From positions 310,001 through 374,000 of the forward strand of contig QAYZ01000014.1 of the NCBI GenBank assembly GCA_003054655.1: a DNA stretch of 64,000 bases, written 5' to 3'. This document shows positions 52,849-61,084 of this stretch, one piece after another. The notes below the pieces were generated by a model. The model did not search any database and was not told the DNA's origin. It saw nothing but the letters and a program-made list of their open reading frames with translations. The stretch is from Spartobacteria bacterium LR76. Its GTDB lineage: Bacteria; Verrucomicrobiota; Verrucomicrobiia; Chthoniobacterales; Terrimicrobiaceae. A program made the position numbers and the translations under genes. Position 1 is the stretch's first letter, and each line of letters opens with the position of its first letter.

Positions 52849-53042
52849 GGAGTCCTTCTGAGCTCAGGATGCCCTGCGTAAGCCTATTCGCAGCGAGAAT
52901 GCTGCGGGGGCTGAGCGTCAGGCAATGCTTGCTGGATGGGGTACGGAAGCATGTGTGGGTGACTGGTTGGAGATCCGTTCAGACGTGGAAGAGGATGTAT
53001 TTACATTGCCGCCAAAATCTCGCGGTGCCACGTCAGGGTTAC

Positions 53043-53056
53043 TCCAACAATAGAGC
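53043..53056 (-). promoter_or_regulatory. Locus 2 motif, copy 5
   Basis: GCTCTATTGTTGGA on the minus strand, 195 bp before the Verru_Chthon A-like start, farther than the other copies. Either the 5' leader is long or the start codon is misplaced. Confidence 0.6.
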
Positions 53057-53101
53057 CTGCTCTGCATCCGTATTGAGCGGGATGCCCAACTCATATTTCG
53101 T

Positions 53102-54187
53102 CTAGGATTTAGGAGGCGAAGTCGTGTCTTTCTTACCTAATTTAGAAATTTTTGACATGGACCGAGGTAGGGATGGCCCATTGATCCAGGTGCCTTCCAC
53201 AAGAATGCGTAGGGGGATTTGCGGCACGCCTCGTTCTCCGCGATGGATCATGTCGACGAGAAAATCCACGGCGGTACGACCGATTTTTTCGTCATTCTGA
53301 TAGATGCCCGCGAAGGGGCCTCCCGGTTGGGTGAGACTCATCGAGGCGTAGCCGCATGTTTCCGCAGAGATTCCCAGCCTTTCCAGCGACTGCGGAATCT
53401 CGTCATCAAAAGCCAGGATTGCATCGGGTTGATGGACTGAGATCCATTTGGAGAAGCCTTTGAGGAATGTCTTTCGGAGGGTCTCCTTCACATCGTTGTA
53501 AACGAAAACCGGAATCTTGGCTTTCTTGCCGAGACGTTGCTCTGCCAGATAGCCAGAGGAGAGATTTTGATCCGTCCTCAGCTCATTGTCATAGGTCGTC
53601 GCGAAGCCGATGCGGCGATAACCACAGGACCGCATCGCCCGCACCGCTGTGCGTGTTGACTGGTATTGCGCATTCGTGACCAGATGCAAACGAGGTCGAG
53701 CCAGCGTGAAGCCGAAGGAAACGGCAGAGAAGGACTCCCACTCAAAATTCAGATGAGACAGGCGACGAGGCTGCGGCGGGAGGAGCACTCCGGTGATGTT
53801 ACGCGCCTGAAGAATCCGCGCCAAGCGAGCCAGGGGAAGCTCGTCGAGTCGAAATTCTTCCAGGACATAGCCGAGTTCCGCACAGCGTGCCTCGGCTCCT
53901 CTGCGGTAGCTTCGAAAACTGTCCCCATAGGCTATCGTGTCCCGTTTCGTCGCATTCAGCCACCCGAGCGTCCCCTGGTGGTGGGGGCGCTGGGCGTTCC
54001 GGCGATAAACCGTCAGCGCCGAGAGCATGGGATCGGGATGATAGCCCATCTCCTTCGCCAGATTCTGAATGCGCTCCCGAGTACTCTTGGGAAGGCAGGG
54101 ATCGTCGCGGAGCGCAAGGGATACAGTCGTGACATGAACGCCTGCGCGTTCTGCGATATGTTTCTGGAAGACTCTCTTGATGGACAT
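53102..54187 (-). CDS. LacI-family transcriptional regulator of locus 2
   Basis: 361 residues. The helix-turn-helix and hinge are complete (KHIAERAGVHVTTVSLALRD, then CLPKSTRERIQNLAKEMGYHPDPMLSALTVYR). The ligand domain ends MIHRGERGVPQIPLRILVEGTW, closely parallel to the locus 1 regulator, followed by a basic tail. The two share subfamily and gene context but differ in the recognition helix (GVHVTTVSLAL here, GLTQAAVSLAL there), in line with the two different motif sets. It is divergent from the PEP-CTERM gene, with a motif copy 75 bp before its start. Confidence 0.92.
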   Translation of the reverse strand: MSIKRVFQKHIAERAGVHVTTVSLALRDDPCLPKSTRERIQNLAKEMGYHPDPMLSALTVYRRNAQRPHHQGTLGWLNATKRDTIAYGDSFRSYRRGAEARCAELGYVLEEFRLDELPLARLARILQARNITGVLLPPQPRRLSHLNFEWESFSAVSFGFTLARPRLHLVTNAQYQSTRTAVRAMRSCGYRRIGFATTYDNELRTDQNLSSGYLAEQRLGKKAKIPVFVYNDVKETLRKTFLKGFSKWISVHQPDAILAFDDEIPQSLERLGISAETCGYASMSLTQPGGPFAGIYQNDEKIGRTAVDFLVDMIHRGERGVPQIPLRILVEGTWINGPSLPRSMSKISKLGKKDTTSPPKS

Positions 54188-54262
54188 GACTTTTAGGGGG
54201 AGTCGAGGCGTGTGGCGTCTCGATATGGGGGGATCTCAAAGCCAGAACACGAGCAGTATTTT

Positions 54263-54276
54263 ACTCTATTGTTAGA
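54263..54276 (+). promoter_or_regulatory. Locus 2 motif, copy 6
   Basis: ACTCTATTGTTAGA, 52 bp before the PEP-CTERM start and 75 bp from the divergent regulator start. Identical to copy 4. Confidence 0.75.
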
Positions 54277-54328
54277 GGCCAAATCTACTGGTCAGCGCCT
54301 CGTTGTGTCAATAGCAGGGGAGGAAATC

Positions 54329-55129
54329 ATGAAGCCCCAAACATTTCTCCCACTGATAGCTGCCGTGTCCCAAATGGCGTTCTTCGCCACTGGTGCTAAC
54401 GCTCAGGTTTTCATCGGATTCGAACCCAACGAGGTCGCCACGCCCAGTCCGGGGTATACAGTGGGAAATCTCGGCACGCAGGGTGGATGGGTTAGCACAT
54501 TGAATAATGGCTCAGGCTCGGGAACCTCTACGATCACTGTGTCAAGTGCCCAGGCCTATGCCGGCACACAATCATTGCTGATTTACGATAATAACACAGC
54601 AAACCGTCCCAGCGCATCATACACTCTGGCGAGCAATATTACGGCAGGAACGTTCAGCGATGCGATGCTTCAGCTGGCAGGTACTTCGGATGCAAATTTC
54701 TACACGAATTTCTATACTACGAGCGGAACGGCGACCTTTTCAATCTGGTACACCCCGGCAGCCAACTCGGGAACGATCACGCTCTATCGCGGAACGGGAG
54801 GCGTGAGCCTGGGAACCTATACCGCCAATCTCTCGACGACATTTGATAGCTGGGCAACGCTCGGCATTGTCTTTAGCGAAAGTACCAATACGGCGACCGT
54901 CCTTCTTAACGGCACGCAGATCATAACGTCTTCCGATACGACGACAAACTGGACGATCGGTAAAGTCGAGATGTCGGTAGGCTATAGTGGCGGAACGAAT
55001 CTCGGCTATTACTTCGACTCGGTCTCCGTGGTCCCCGAGCCCTCGTCTCTCTCCCTCGTAATCCTCGCCTGCGGCATGGGACTGCTCATAATCCGCCGCC
55101 ACCGTAAATGGCAGGTAGCGCGCGATTAA
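54329..55129 (+). CDS. PEP-CTERM surface protein sharing its domain with the GH16 enzyme
   Basis: 266 residues from the ATG behind a good GGGGAGG ribosome-binding site; the frame is open upstream across the operator, so the longer form is rejected. The signal peptide ends at TGANAQ. The LamG-like domain (YTVGNLGTQGGWVSTLNNGSG, AGTQSLLIYDNNTANRP, TATVLLNGTQIITSSDTTTNW, GYSGGTNLGYYFDSVSV) repeats, block by block, residues 24-228 of the GH16 enzyme at 44729-46663. It ends VVPEPSSLSLVILACGMGLL then RRHRK, a PEP-CTERM signal. It is probably exposed at the cell surface and may bind the glycan that the GH16 attacks. Confidence 0.87.
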   Translation: MKPQTFLPLIAAVSQMAFFATGANAQVFIGFEPNEVATPSPGYTVGNLGTQGGWVSTLNNGSGSGTSTITVSSAQAYAGTQSLLIYDNNTANRPSASYTLASNITAGTFSDAMLQLAGTSDANFYTNFYTTSGTATFSIWYTPAANSGTITLYRGTGGVSLGTYTANLSTTFDSWATLGIVFSESTNTATVLLNGTQIITSSDTTTNWTIGKVEMSVGYSGGTNLGYYFDSVSVVPEPSSLSLVILACGMGLLIIRRHRKWQVARD

Positions 55130-55526
55130 TTCATTCGCTAAAGCTTAAGTGATTAACCGTGAGCGGTCGGAAGCGGTCGATCGAAATATCGAGATGAGCT
55201 TCCGAACTTCATTCGGAAGCTCTGCCGTTAATCTGTTGGTCCGGACCGCCCTCATATCCCCGACATGTTCGTACCCCGACTTGGCAGGCACATCCATACG
55301 ACCATCGTGGTTGTGGAAACGGTGTACTCTGTCTTTGGGACTGTCTGAGAGGTTAGGACTTCCACCACGACAATCATCACTGCTGGGAGCGCGATCTCTC
55401 GGCGTTGGAATGGATCGACTAAAGTCATGTGGCCGCCTCCGACCATCACGGTGTGGCAAAAGCAGGCGTGAAACTGGAGGCACCTGACCCGGAAGACTAC
55501 CTCCCAGACAGTTCCCGGGGGTGCGA
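55130..55526. other. Intergenic stretch at the end of locus 2
   Basis: Lies beyond the stops of the converging PEP-CTERM and coupling-protein genes. A minus-strand frame with a hydrophobic segment (ALPAVMIVVVEVL) exists here but has no recognisable family and no clear ribosome-binding site, so it is not called. No operator copy or att-like repeat was found. Confidence 0.4.
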
Positions 55527-56963
55527 TCAGGATTTGCGGCACGGGTAGAAGGATGGGAAAGTCATCTGCTCCGCAGCTCCGCCGGGCTCGATGAGGATGC
55601 CCTCGCCGGTTTTGAGGGTGCGCAGGACGGAGGCGTCGAAACGAGGTTGGCGCTGGGTGGTTACGCTTTTCCCTTGGAGAGACCAGCATCGCGGCGAGCC
55701 GAAGCGGTAGCTCGGGAGATGGAAGATCGCAGGGGAATCCACCGGAGCGAGATGGAGCGTGGATTCATCGACTTCTTCGTGGGGAACCGCCTGGGAAAAG
55801 TAATCGAGAGTCTCCGGGCAATCGCAGGAAAGGAAAATCTTGTACGAGCAGTTGTTGAGAAGGTGGTGACATCGCGATGGGTGAAGGAATTGCCCGCGAA
55901 GTCCGCTGATACCCTGAGCGGACAGCAGGCAGGCAACCTTCGATTCCCGTGCCTTGTCGATAAAGTAGGCGTCTCCGTCATCTCCCGTGCCGGGAGTCAC
56001 CAGCGCAGGGAATTCATCGATCATCATGCACACCGGCCGGTTCCGATTAACGGGCCGTACGCGTTTGCCGTCAAAGTATACCCGCGTGTAGCGGGCGAGG
56101 GCGGACTGCTGGAAGGCGGTCTTGAGCATCATCTGATAGGCTCTCGCCGCCGGGCCGTAATAAATGGGGCTGAGGTTGATCAGAACCACGAGTCCAAGAT
56201 CCATCACCTGGTCGGGAAGAAATTGATGCGGGCGCGCCGGGGAGGGCGCGAGTATCTCCGCGATCTTGCTGTCGCGGAGGCAGGACACGTAGGATTGGGC
56301 GTAGTTGCATACCACAGACCATGTGTTACGGGCCAGATGGATCGCGTCGGTCTGGAGGAAGGTAGTTAACATCTCGGCATCACGATCACAGATCCACTGA
56401 TTGGAGGCGGCGGATCGCACTTGTTCCATCGTGGCGCGGGGTATGGCGCGGCCCTCGTCGATGGACTGGAGAGAGGCGAGGAGTTTTACGGCGCGAAACA
56501 ATCCTTCTGGTCCTCCCATGTCTCCATAGCCGTTGACTGTGGCCAGAACCGCGGAGGCCTGGAGGAACCGGCGCAGGTTCTCGCCCCAGAAGTCCTCGTA
56601 GTTGCCGTGGGAGCGATCGGAGCGAAGGGACTGGACGATCGCGATGAGCCGTTCGGCGACTGTCCGGCAATCCGTCTGGATGTCGTGGAAGGGATCAAAC
56701 CAGGAGTTTCCTCCGCGGCCGATAACTCGGAGATCATCGGGGTTGCGACCAGCGCTCTGCATGGCGGCAGAGATATGGGCGGTCATGTCTCCCTTGACGT
56801 CGAAAATGATCGCACCGCATTTGCGGTGAGGATCATCTGCGCCCTGCGAAAGCAGGTTGGCGAGCAAGGGCATGAGAACGTGCCGGGTCTTGCCCGACCC
56901 GGTGGCACCGAGGACGAGAAGATGACGAAAGAGATCCTTTTGGGCGAGGGGAGAGGGCGTCAT
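55527..56963 (-). CDS. VirD4/TraD-like type IV coupling protein
   Basis: 478 residues. Walker A is LVLGATGSGKTRHVLMP near residue 20 and Walker B is VCMMIDEFPAL near 318, followed by LLSAQGISGL and NNCSYKIFLSC as in TraG/VirD4 ATPases. The proteins link a relaxase-DNA complex to a transfer channel. The N-terminal membrane helices of classical VirD4 are missing, since the P-loop starts almost at the N-terminus. The start overlaps the upstream gene (ATGA). No mating-pair channel genes are seen, so the element is mobilisable rather than self-transmissible on this evidence. Confidence 0.85.
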   Translation of the reverse strand: MTPSPLAQKDLFRHLLVLGATGSGKTRHVLMPLLANLLSQGADDPHRKCGAIIFDVKGDMTAHISAAMQSAGRNPDDLRVIGRGGNSWFDPFHDIQTDCRTVAERLIAIVQSLRSDRSHGNYEDFWGENLRRFLQASAVLATVNGYGDMGGPEGLFRAVKLLASLQSIDEGRAIPRATMEQVRSAASNQWICDRDAEMLTTFLQTDAIHLARNTWSVVCNYAQSYVSCLRDSKIAEILAPSPARPHQFLPDQVMDLGLVVLINLSPIYYGPAARAYQMMLKTAFQQSALARYTRVYFDGKRVRPVNRNRPVCMMIDEFPALVTPGTGDDGDAYFIDKARESKVACLLSAQGISGLRGQFLHPSRCHHLLNNCSYKIFLSCDCPETLDYFSQAVPHEEVDESTLHLAPVDSPAIFHLPSYRFGSPRCWSLQGKSVTTQRQPRFDASVLRTLKTGEGILIEPGGAAEQMTFPSFYPCRKS

Positions 56964-57334
56964 AAATTAAAAACAGTTTCTGCCTCCGGTTCGATGGTTA
57001 GAGGCTGGGGCAACGTCAGGCGTTGGTGGATGTCGGTTGTTGAGAGTCGATAGAGATCCTCGGGAGCCGATGCCATGGAGCGAATCAGGGTGACGGCGGC
57101 ACGGATCTCGGGAGTTTCGGACAACTCCTCCTGGGAGAGGGCGGTCAGGAGTTTGCGACACGCCGTCGTGACGCACCTTTGCTGGAGGCTGGTCGACTTT
57201 AGCTGCTCGCTTTCGGTGTCCGGATAATAGCCCGATCTGCGGCCTTTCGCGCGAAACCTCAAAAGGTCATCGCGCAAACTCTCGATGTGTCGGATTGCCC
57301 GCGGTGCGGGGAAGGTGAAGATTTCTTGAGTCAT
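56960..57334 (-). CDS. Small conserved-looking protein of the mobilisation operon
   Basis: 124 residues, mainly helical, no signal peptide, no family recognised. A basic N-terminal region (HIESLRDDLLRFRAKGRRSGYYPDTE) could contact DNA. ATGA overlaps join it to the ClpP-like gene upstream and the coupling protein downstream. Confidence 0.55.
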   Translation of the reverse strand: MTQEIFTFPAPRAIRHIESLRDDLLRFRAKGRRSGYYPDTESEQLKSTSLQQRCVTTACRKLLTALSQEELSETPEIRAAVTLIRSMASAPEDLYRLSTTDIHQRLTLPQPLTIEPEAETVFNL

Positions 57335-57870
57335 AGGATGTGATCGATCAGGCCCATGTATTTTGCCTCGTGGCTCGTGAGGAATTGTTCTCTTGGAAGC
57401 AGTTGGCGAAGTTGAGATTTGGTCAGTCGGGTGTGCCTGAGGAGGATCTGCTCAATCCGGCGCGCGCTCTCCTGCTGCAGGCGGGCGGATGATGCGACCT
57501 TCTCGGGGTGGCCTGAGACAGCACCGGAAACCTCGTGAACCAGAATGCGAGTATGTGTGAAGGCGTAACGGTAGCCAGGCTGGCCGACCGCCAGAATGAT
57601 GGCTCCCATGGAGGCGACCATCCCCATGGCAATCGTAAAAACGGGGGAGCGGATATGTGCCATGACGTCGATCAGCGCCAGGCCCGAATGAACGCATCCT
57701 CCTGGGGTGGTAAGACAAAGTACGATAGGTTGCTGGCTCTCGGCGTCGAATCGGAGCAGAGCGTCTGTGAGCGCGCCGGAACTGTCGGGCGTTATCTCGC
57801 CCACCAGCCGCAGGGTGCGATGAGGATCGCCATCGGGAAGAATGGTCTTTGGGAGAGGACGCATGATCAC
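57331..57870 (-). CDS. ClpP-like serine protease of the mobilisation operon
   Basis: 179 residues from a GTG start that overlaps the preceding stop (an ATG two codons later is also possible). The ClpP fold is clear: LCLTTPGGCVHSGLALIDVM, the nucleophile Ser87 in GMVASMGAIILAVG and His112 in RILVHEVSGA. Where ClpP has the catalytic Asp (DRF) this protein has Glu in PREQFLT, a conservative change. Typical bacterial clpP sits with clpX; here it sits among DNA-transfer genes, so it is a specialised copy that may process relaxase or channel components. Confidence 0.85.
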   Translation of the reverse strand: MIMRPLPKTILPDGDPHRTLRLVGEITPDSSGALTDALLRFDAESQQPIVLCLTTPGGCVHSGLALIDVMAHIRSPVFTIAMGMVASMGAIILAVGQPGYRYAFTHTRILVHEVSGAVSGHPEKVASSARLQQESARRIEQILLRHTRLTKSQLRQLLPREQFLTSHEAKYMGLIDHIL

Positions 57871-58259
57871 TCAGCTCCTTGAGCCAGGGAGTAGATCCCG
57901 TAGCCGATCTTGCGGATGTGGGTATTCTTCGGCTGATTGAGAATGTCGCCGACCTTGGACTTGAGGGATTCAGTTACAGGGCGACCTGCTGCCTCCGCCA
58001 CGGCGACGATGATGTCGCTGCGTCGTTGCGGGGACTTGCGGGCCAGGGTCTGGTGAACCAATTCCCCGAGACTTGGCGGATGGGCGGAGGTACGCGAGAC
58101 GGAGGATTCCGGGGATGGCCGTGAATCTTCGGATTGCGCAGAGGAGACCATGCGCTGCTTGAGATCACGGATCGTGGTGATCGTCTGCATCAATGCCGTC
58201 AGATCGTTGATCGACATGGCGCAGAGATCCTGGAGGAGGGTTTCGCTAAGGATGCTCAT
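57867..58259 (-). CDS. Protein with C-terminal winged-helix-like domain
   Basis: 130 residues from the ATG overlapping the previous stop (ATGA); the frame is open upstream only inside that gene. A short helical N-terminus and a Ser/Pro-rich linker lead to a 60-residue basic domain (SLGELVHQTLARKSPQRRSD, then LKSKVGDILNQPKN and KIGYGIYSL) that looks like a winged helix. Probably a DNA-binding or adaptor protein of the mobilisation module. Family not recognised. Confidence 0.6.
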   Translation of the reverse strand: MSILSETLLQDLCAMSINDLTALMQTITTIRDLKQRMVSSAQSEDSRPSPESSVSRTSAHPPSLGELVHQTLARKSPQRRSDIIVAVAEAAGRPVTESLKSKVGDILNQPKNTHIRKIGYGIYSLAQGAE

Positions 58260-59599
58260 CGGGTGGGGATAAAGGGATGCAGGGTGGAGGCCAGGCTCGG
58301 GGGCAGGTCGTAGATGGAGGGCCAGGACGCTGGCGCACGGGCGAGACGAAGCTCGTGTGTTTCGGTTTTGCCCTCTACAGGGTCGACAAAGAACAGGGTC
58401 TGACTGGGCGGGGAGGGGGCGAAGGCCTGGTTGAAGCAATCCTCTCCGACGAGCGAACCCGACATAATGACCGCCCCATGGCCTACCGGAAACGAGGCGG
58501 TGATATGCTTGTCGCCGATCACGTAGTAGTCGGGAGCTCGACCGCCTCGGGCCGCCTGACGAAACATGGTGTTGGTCACCTCTCGTTGAAAGCCGGTGAC
58601 ACAGTAGCTGCCGCCACGTATTTCGTCACCGTGCTGCAATTGCACCAGATGATTGCCAACTTCGATCAAGCGGCGCCCGGCGATCCGATCGTCGATAACG
58701 ATCTTCTGACTAAGGTCACAGGCCCGCACCAATTCACCGACCTGACGAATGACGATGGTGTCGAGATTGGAGTAACGGCGATCCGCCGGAGTACGCTTGA
58801 GACCGGGCCAGCGCCCATGATTTCCCGCGACCCCGTAAACCTCCACGGACTCCACCTCATGGGAGAGAGCCACGACCAGTTGAAAGAGCAGGCTGGTGGC
58901 AAGAAGGACCTGGTCCGCCAGGGGCATGGTGAGATTGTCCTCGAGGGCGTGACCCAGATGACCTTCCACCAGATCGCCAGCCGCCAGAATGATCAGCTTG
59001 CGCGTACCCTTTGCCTGGAGAATCGCGGTGGTTCGGCGTTGCAACTCGGCTACGCGCGAGATGGCGATGACGGGATTGAATGCGGTCGAGAGGTCGAGCT
59101 CGCGAGGGTCGACGGCCTTGCCGATATGCCAGTCCGAAGCGACCAGAACCGCGGTTGCAGAAGCCGGGTCGGGTTGAGGCTCACTGCGGGTTGCAGAGAC
59201 AGGGATCGTGATATGCCGCGGGTAGTGAACAAGGTGTTCCCGAAACACGGCCAGGATCCGATCTTCGAGAAGCTCGATTTTGGCTTCATCGACCCGGATG
59301 CGAAACTCCCGTCGCTCTTGTGTCCGGGCCAGTTCGCGGGCTGCCTGTGCCTGCAAAAAGGAGTCGCGAGGCATAGGCTCGGCCTCGGAGTCCGGAGCTG
59401 GCTGGTTCTCTCTGAGATCCAGGGCACTGTCGTCCGAGGGAAGCTGGCGCTGGCTGGATCGGCCAAGGGCGTGAAGCTTGAGCCGGCACGCCATTTCCGT
59501 GCGGGCCACCAACCTTGCGATGTCCCTGATCTCATGACCTTGCTGGTGGAAATGTAAAAGCTTCTCCACCTGTTCGGATGTCCACTTCTGGCAGGTCAT
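58256..59599 (-). CDS. Calcineurin-like metallophosphoesterase with N-terminal Myb/SANT-like domain
   Basis: 447 residues from the ATG before TCQKWTSEQVEK. The N-terminal 45 residues resemble a SANT or homeodomain-like DNA-binding unit (WTSEQVEKLLHFHQQG, ending KLHALGR). The phosphoesterase motifs follow in order: ASDWHIG (D-x-H), AAGDLVEGH (GD), GVAGNHGR (GNH), LQHGDEIRG and GDKHIT. Similar phage and plasmid proteins are DNA nucleases or phosphatases. With a coupling protein and sigma-like regulator alongside, a role in processing element DNA is a fair guess. Confidence 0.8.
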   Translation of the reverse strand: MTCQKWTSEQVEKLLHFHQQGHEIRDIARLVARTEMACRLKLHALGRSSQRQLPSDDSALDLRENQPAPDSEAEPMPRDSFLQAQAARELARTQERREFRIRVDEAKIELLEDRILAVFREHLVHYPRHITIPVSATRSEPQPDPASATAVLVASDWHIGKAVDPRELDLSTAFNPVIAISRVAELQRRTTAILQAKGTRKLIILAAGDLVEGHLGHALEDNLTMPLADQVLLATSLLFQLVVALSHEVESVEVYGVAGNHGRWPGLKRTPADRRYSNLDTIVIRQVGELVRACDLSQKIVIDDRIAGRRLIEVGNHLVQLQHGDEIRGGSYCVTGFQREVTNTMFRQAARGGRAPDYYVIGDKHITASFPVGHGAVIMSGSLVGEDCFNQAFAPSPPSQTLFFVDPVEGKTETHELRLARAPASWPSIYDLPPSLASTLHPFIPTR

Positions 59600-59600
59600 G

Positions 59601-59846
59601 TCAGTCGTTGTTGATTTCGCGAAGGATGAAATCCGCGCTGGCCGCGACCGCGATGGCGGTGAGGCGAACCAGCTCCTGGAGCAGGATCTCGGCATCGTAT
59701 TCATCCTCGCCCAAGGCAGCGTGAATGTTGTGAAGCTGCTGGTGAATCATCCCGAGAGCTTCTGGCAGTGAGGCCGGGCGGGGGCCGGAAACATCACGCA
59801 GTTGCTGCTCAAGGAGCGTTAGTACGGTGTTGGTGGGAGAGTCCAT
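59601..59846 (-). CDS. Small helical protein, first gene of the mobilisation operon
   Basis: 81 residues, acidic and helical (TVLTLLEQQLRDV, EALGMIHQQLHNIHAALGEDEYDAEILLQELVRL), with no family recognised. Its stop is one base from the next ATG. Transcribed away from the sigma-like gene, so the 127 bp between them should hold both promoters. Confidence 0.6.
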   Translation of the reverse strand: MDSPTNTVLTLLEQQLRDVSGPRPASLPEALGMIHQQLHNIHAALGEDEYDAEILLQELVRLTAIAVAASADFILREINND

Positions 59847-59973
59847 TGCGTCATGGATATAGAAGCAACTCAGACGACGAACTTGCGCGAAAAGCGCTTA
59901 AAGGCTGCGCTTGCGTCAAGTCCTGGCGGTTGTCGGACTGTCGCATCAGGCGGAGGAGGGAGTGGGGAACCGT

Positions 59974-60672
59974 ATGAAGATCGAAATGGATACTATGGGC
60001 CTTTCCCGGAAGGCGTACTCCCTAAATGAAACCCTGGAAACAGCCGTGACCGGCTGGGAACAATATCAGCGCGCACCGTCGATGACGAACCGGGAGCGCC
60101 TCGTGGAGGCGCTCGACCTGCTGGTTCACCAGCGGGTGCGCGCGGTTTGCTCGCAGTCTGATGTATTAACCTCTCTTAGCGAGGACATTCGCCAGCGCGC
60201 TCACGAGCGATTGCTCGGCTATCTCGGGCAGAACCGAAATCTTCGGATGGCCGTCTTCGATGGCGACCGGGCCTCAATGGCGGAAGCGATTGAGGCGGTA
60301 GTCCGGCGAGTGGTCGGCTACGCCAAGAGCGAGGAACTGCGCGAGCGCACCCGGACCGTGCAGCATGAACTCTCCATGGCCGAGGTGCCCGAACTCCCCG
60401 CCTACCATCCGAGCCTGAGAAGCGCGGTCAGTGATCTGACCGGCGACGAGATATTTTCTCTTGCCCGCCGGATTCTGCGTCGGGCCGCCCGTCAGAGAGT
60501 ATTGCCGCGGGGACACGCCGCGCTGGGGCGTCTCGTCTATCTCGACGGAATTCCACAACGCGACGTTGCGCGCCGCCTCGGGGTTTCCGAGTCAACCATC
60601 TGCCGTTGGCTCAAGGTCGTCCGCACGTATCTCCATGGAGCAGTCGATGCAGAGGAATTCATCTCCGGGTGA
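59974..60672 (+). CDS. Sigma-70-like regulator with C-terminal region 4 helix-turn-helix
   Basis: 232 residues from the ATG before KIEMDTMG, preceded by GGGG at a suitable distance; an earlier in-frame start lacks support. The C-terminus is a sigma region 4-like helix-turn-helix (YLDGIPQRDVARRLGVSESTICRWLKVV). The middle part (DLLVHQRVRAV, ILRRAARQRVLPRGHAALGRLVYL) recalls the compact region 2/4 arrangement of ECF-type factors, but the region 2 match is weak. It probably switches on the divergent mobilisation operon. Confidence 0.75.
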   Translation: MKIEMDTMGLSRKAYSLNETLETAVTGWEQYQRAPSMTNRERLVEALDLLVHQRVRAVCSQSDVLTSLSEDIRQRAHERLLGYLGQNRNLRMAVFDGDRASMAEAIEAVVRRVVGYAKSEELRERTRTVQHELSMAEVPELPAYHPSLRSAVSDLTGDEIFSLARRILRRAARQRVLPRGHAALGRLVYLDGIPQRDVARRLGVSESTICRWLKVVRTYLHGAVDAEEFISG

Positions 60673-60751
60673 ACTCGTGGTGCCCAACCTCGATGAAAGA
60701 AGGGTTCTCCCCTTTCTTTGCGCGAGGCCCTCCCAAGAGTCACGGTTGATT

Positions 60752-60916
60752 TTATTGAGGCGGACGGAGTGAAACGGTGACTGACCCGCTGCTGTTAATA
60801 TTCAGGGACTTTGCCGAAATGGAACCAATCAGCTTCGAGTTGACGGTCACTCCGCCGCTGGGCGCGTTGATGGCTCCATACACGGCTCCACTGTTGAGGG
60901 TGGTGCCGCCGCTCAG
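60752..60916 (-). pseudogene. C-terminal remnant of a pilus/PilX-type surface protein
   Basis: A minus-strand frame with the repeated turns of a right-handed beta structure, LSGGTTLNSGAVYGAINAPSGG then GSISAKSLNINSSGSVTV, ending at TAA. This is the typical closing part of DUF7305/PilX-like proteins. A TAA just upstream in frame cuts it off, so the rest is lost. The remainder of the interval 60673-61084 holds nothing recognisable. Confidence 0.5.
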
Positions 60917-61084
60917 AAATTATGCTGGAGCTCCATGGCAGCCGCGATAGACCCCGACGGTACGTCAGCCGACGATAACTCAGCCCGGAGAGGAATAGAC
61001 CTTTAGCGATAGGCAGGAGTTCTCGTGTTCGGCGGCCAAAGATCATTGATCAAAGTGACGATGACCAGGAACGCGAATGCCCAC

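Noticed and set aside
58277-59557. 426-codon plus-strand frame
   Set aside because: It is antisense to the metallophosphoesterase, whose motifs are unmistakable. Long antisense frames are common in GC-rich genes.
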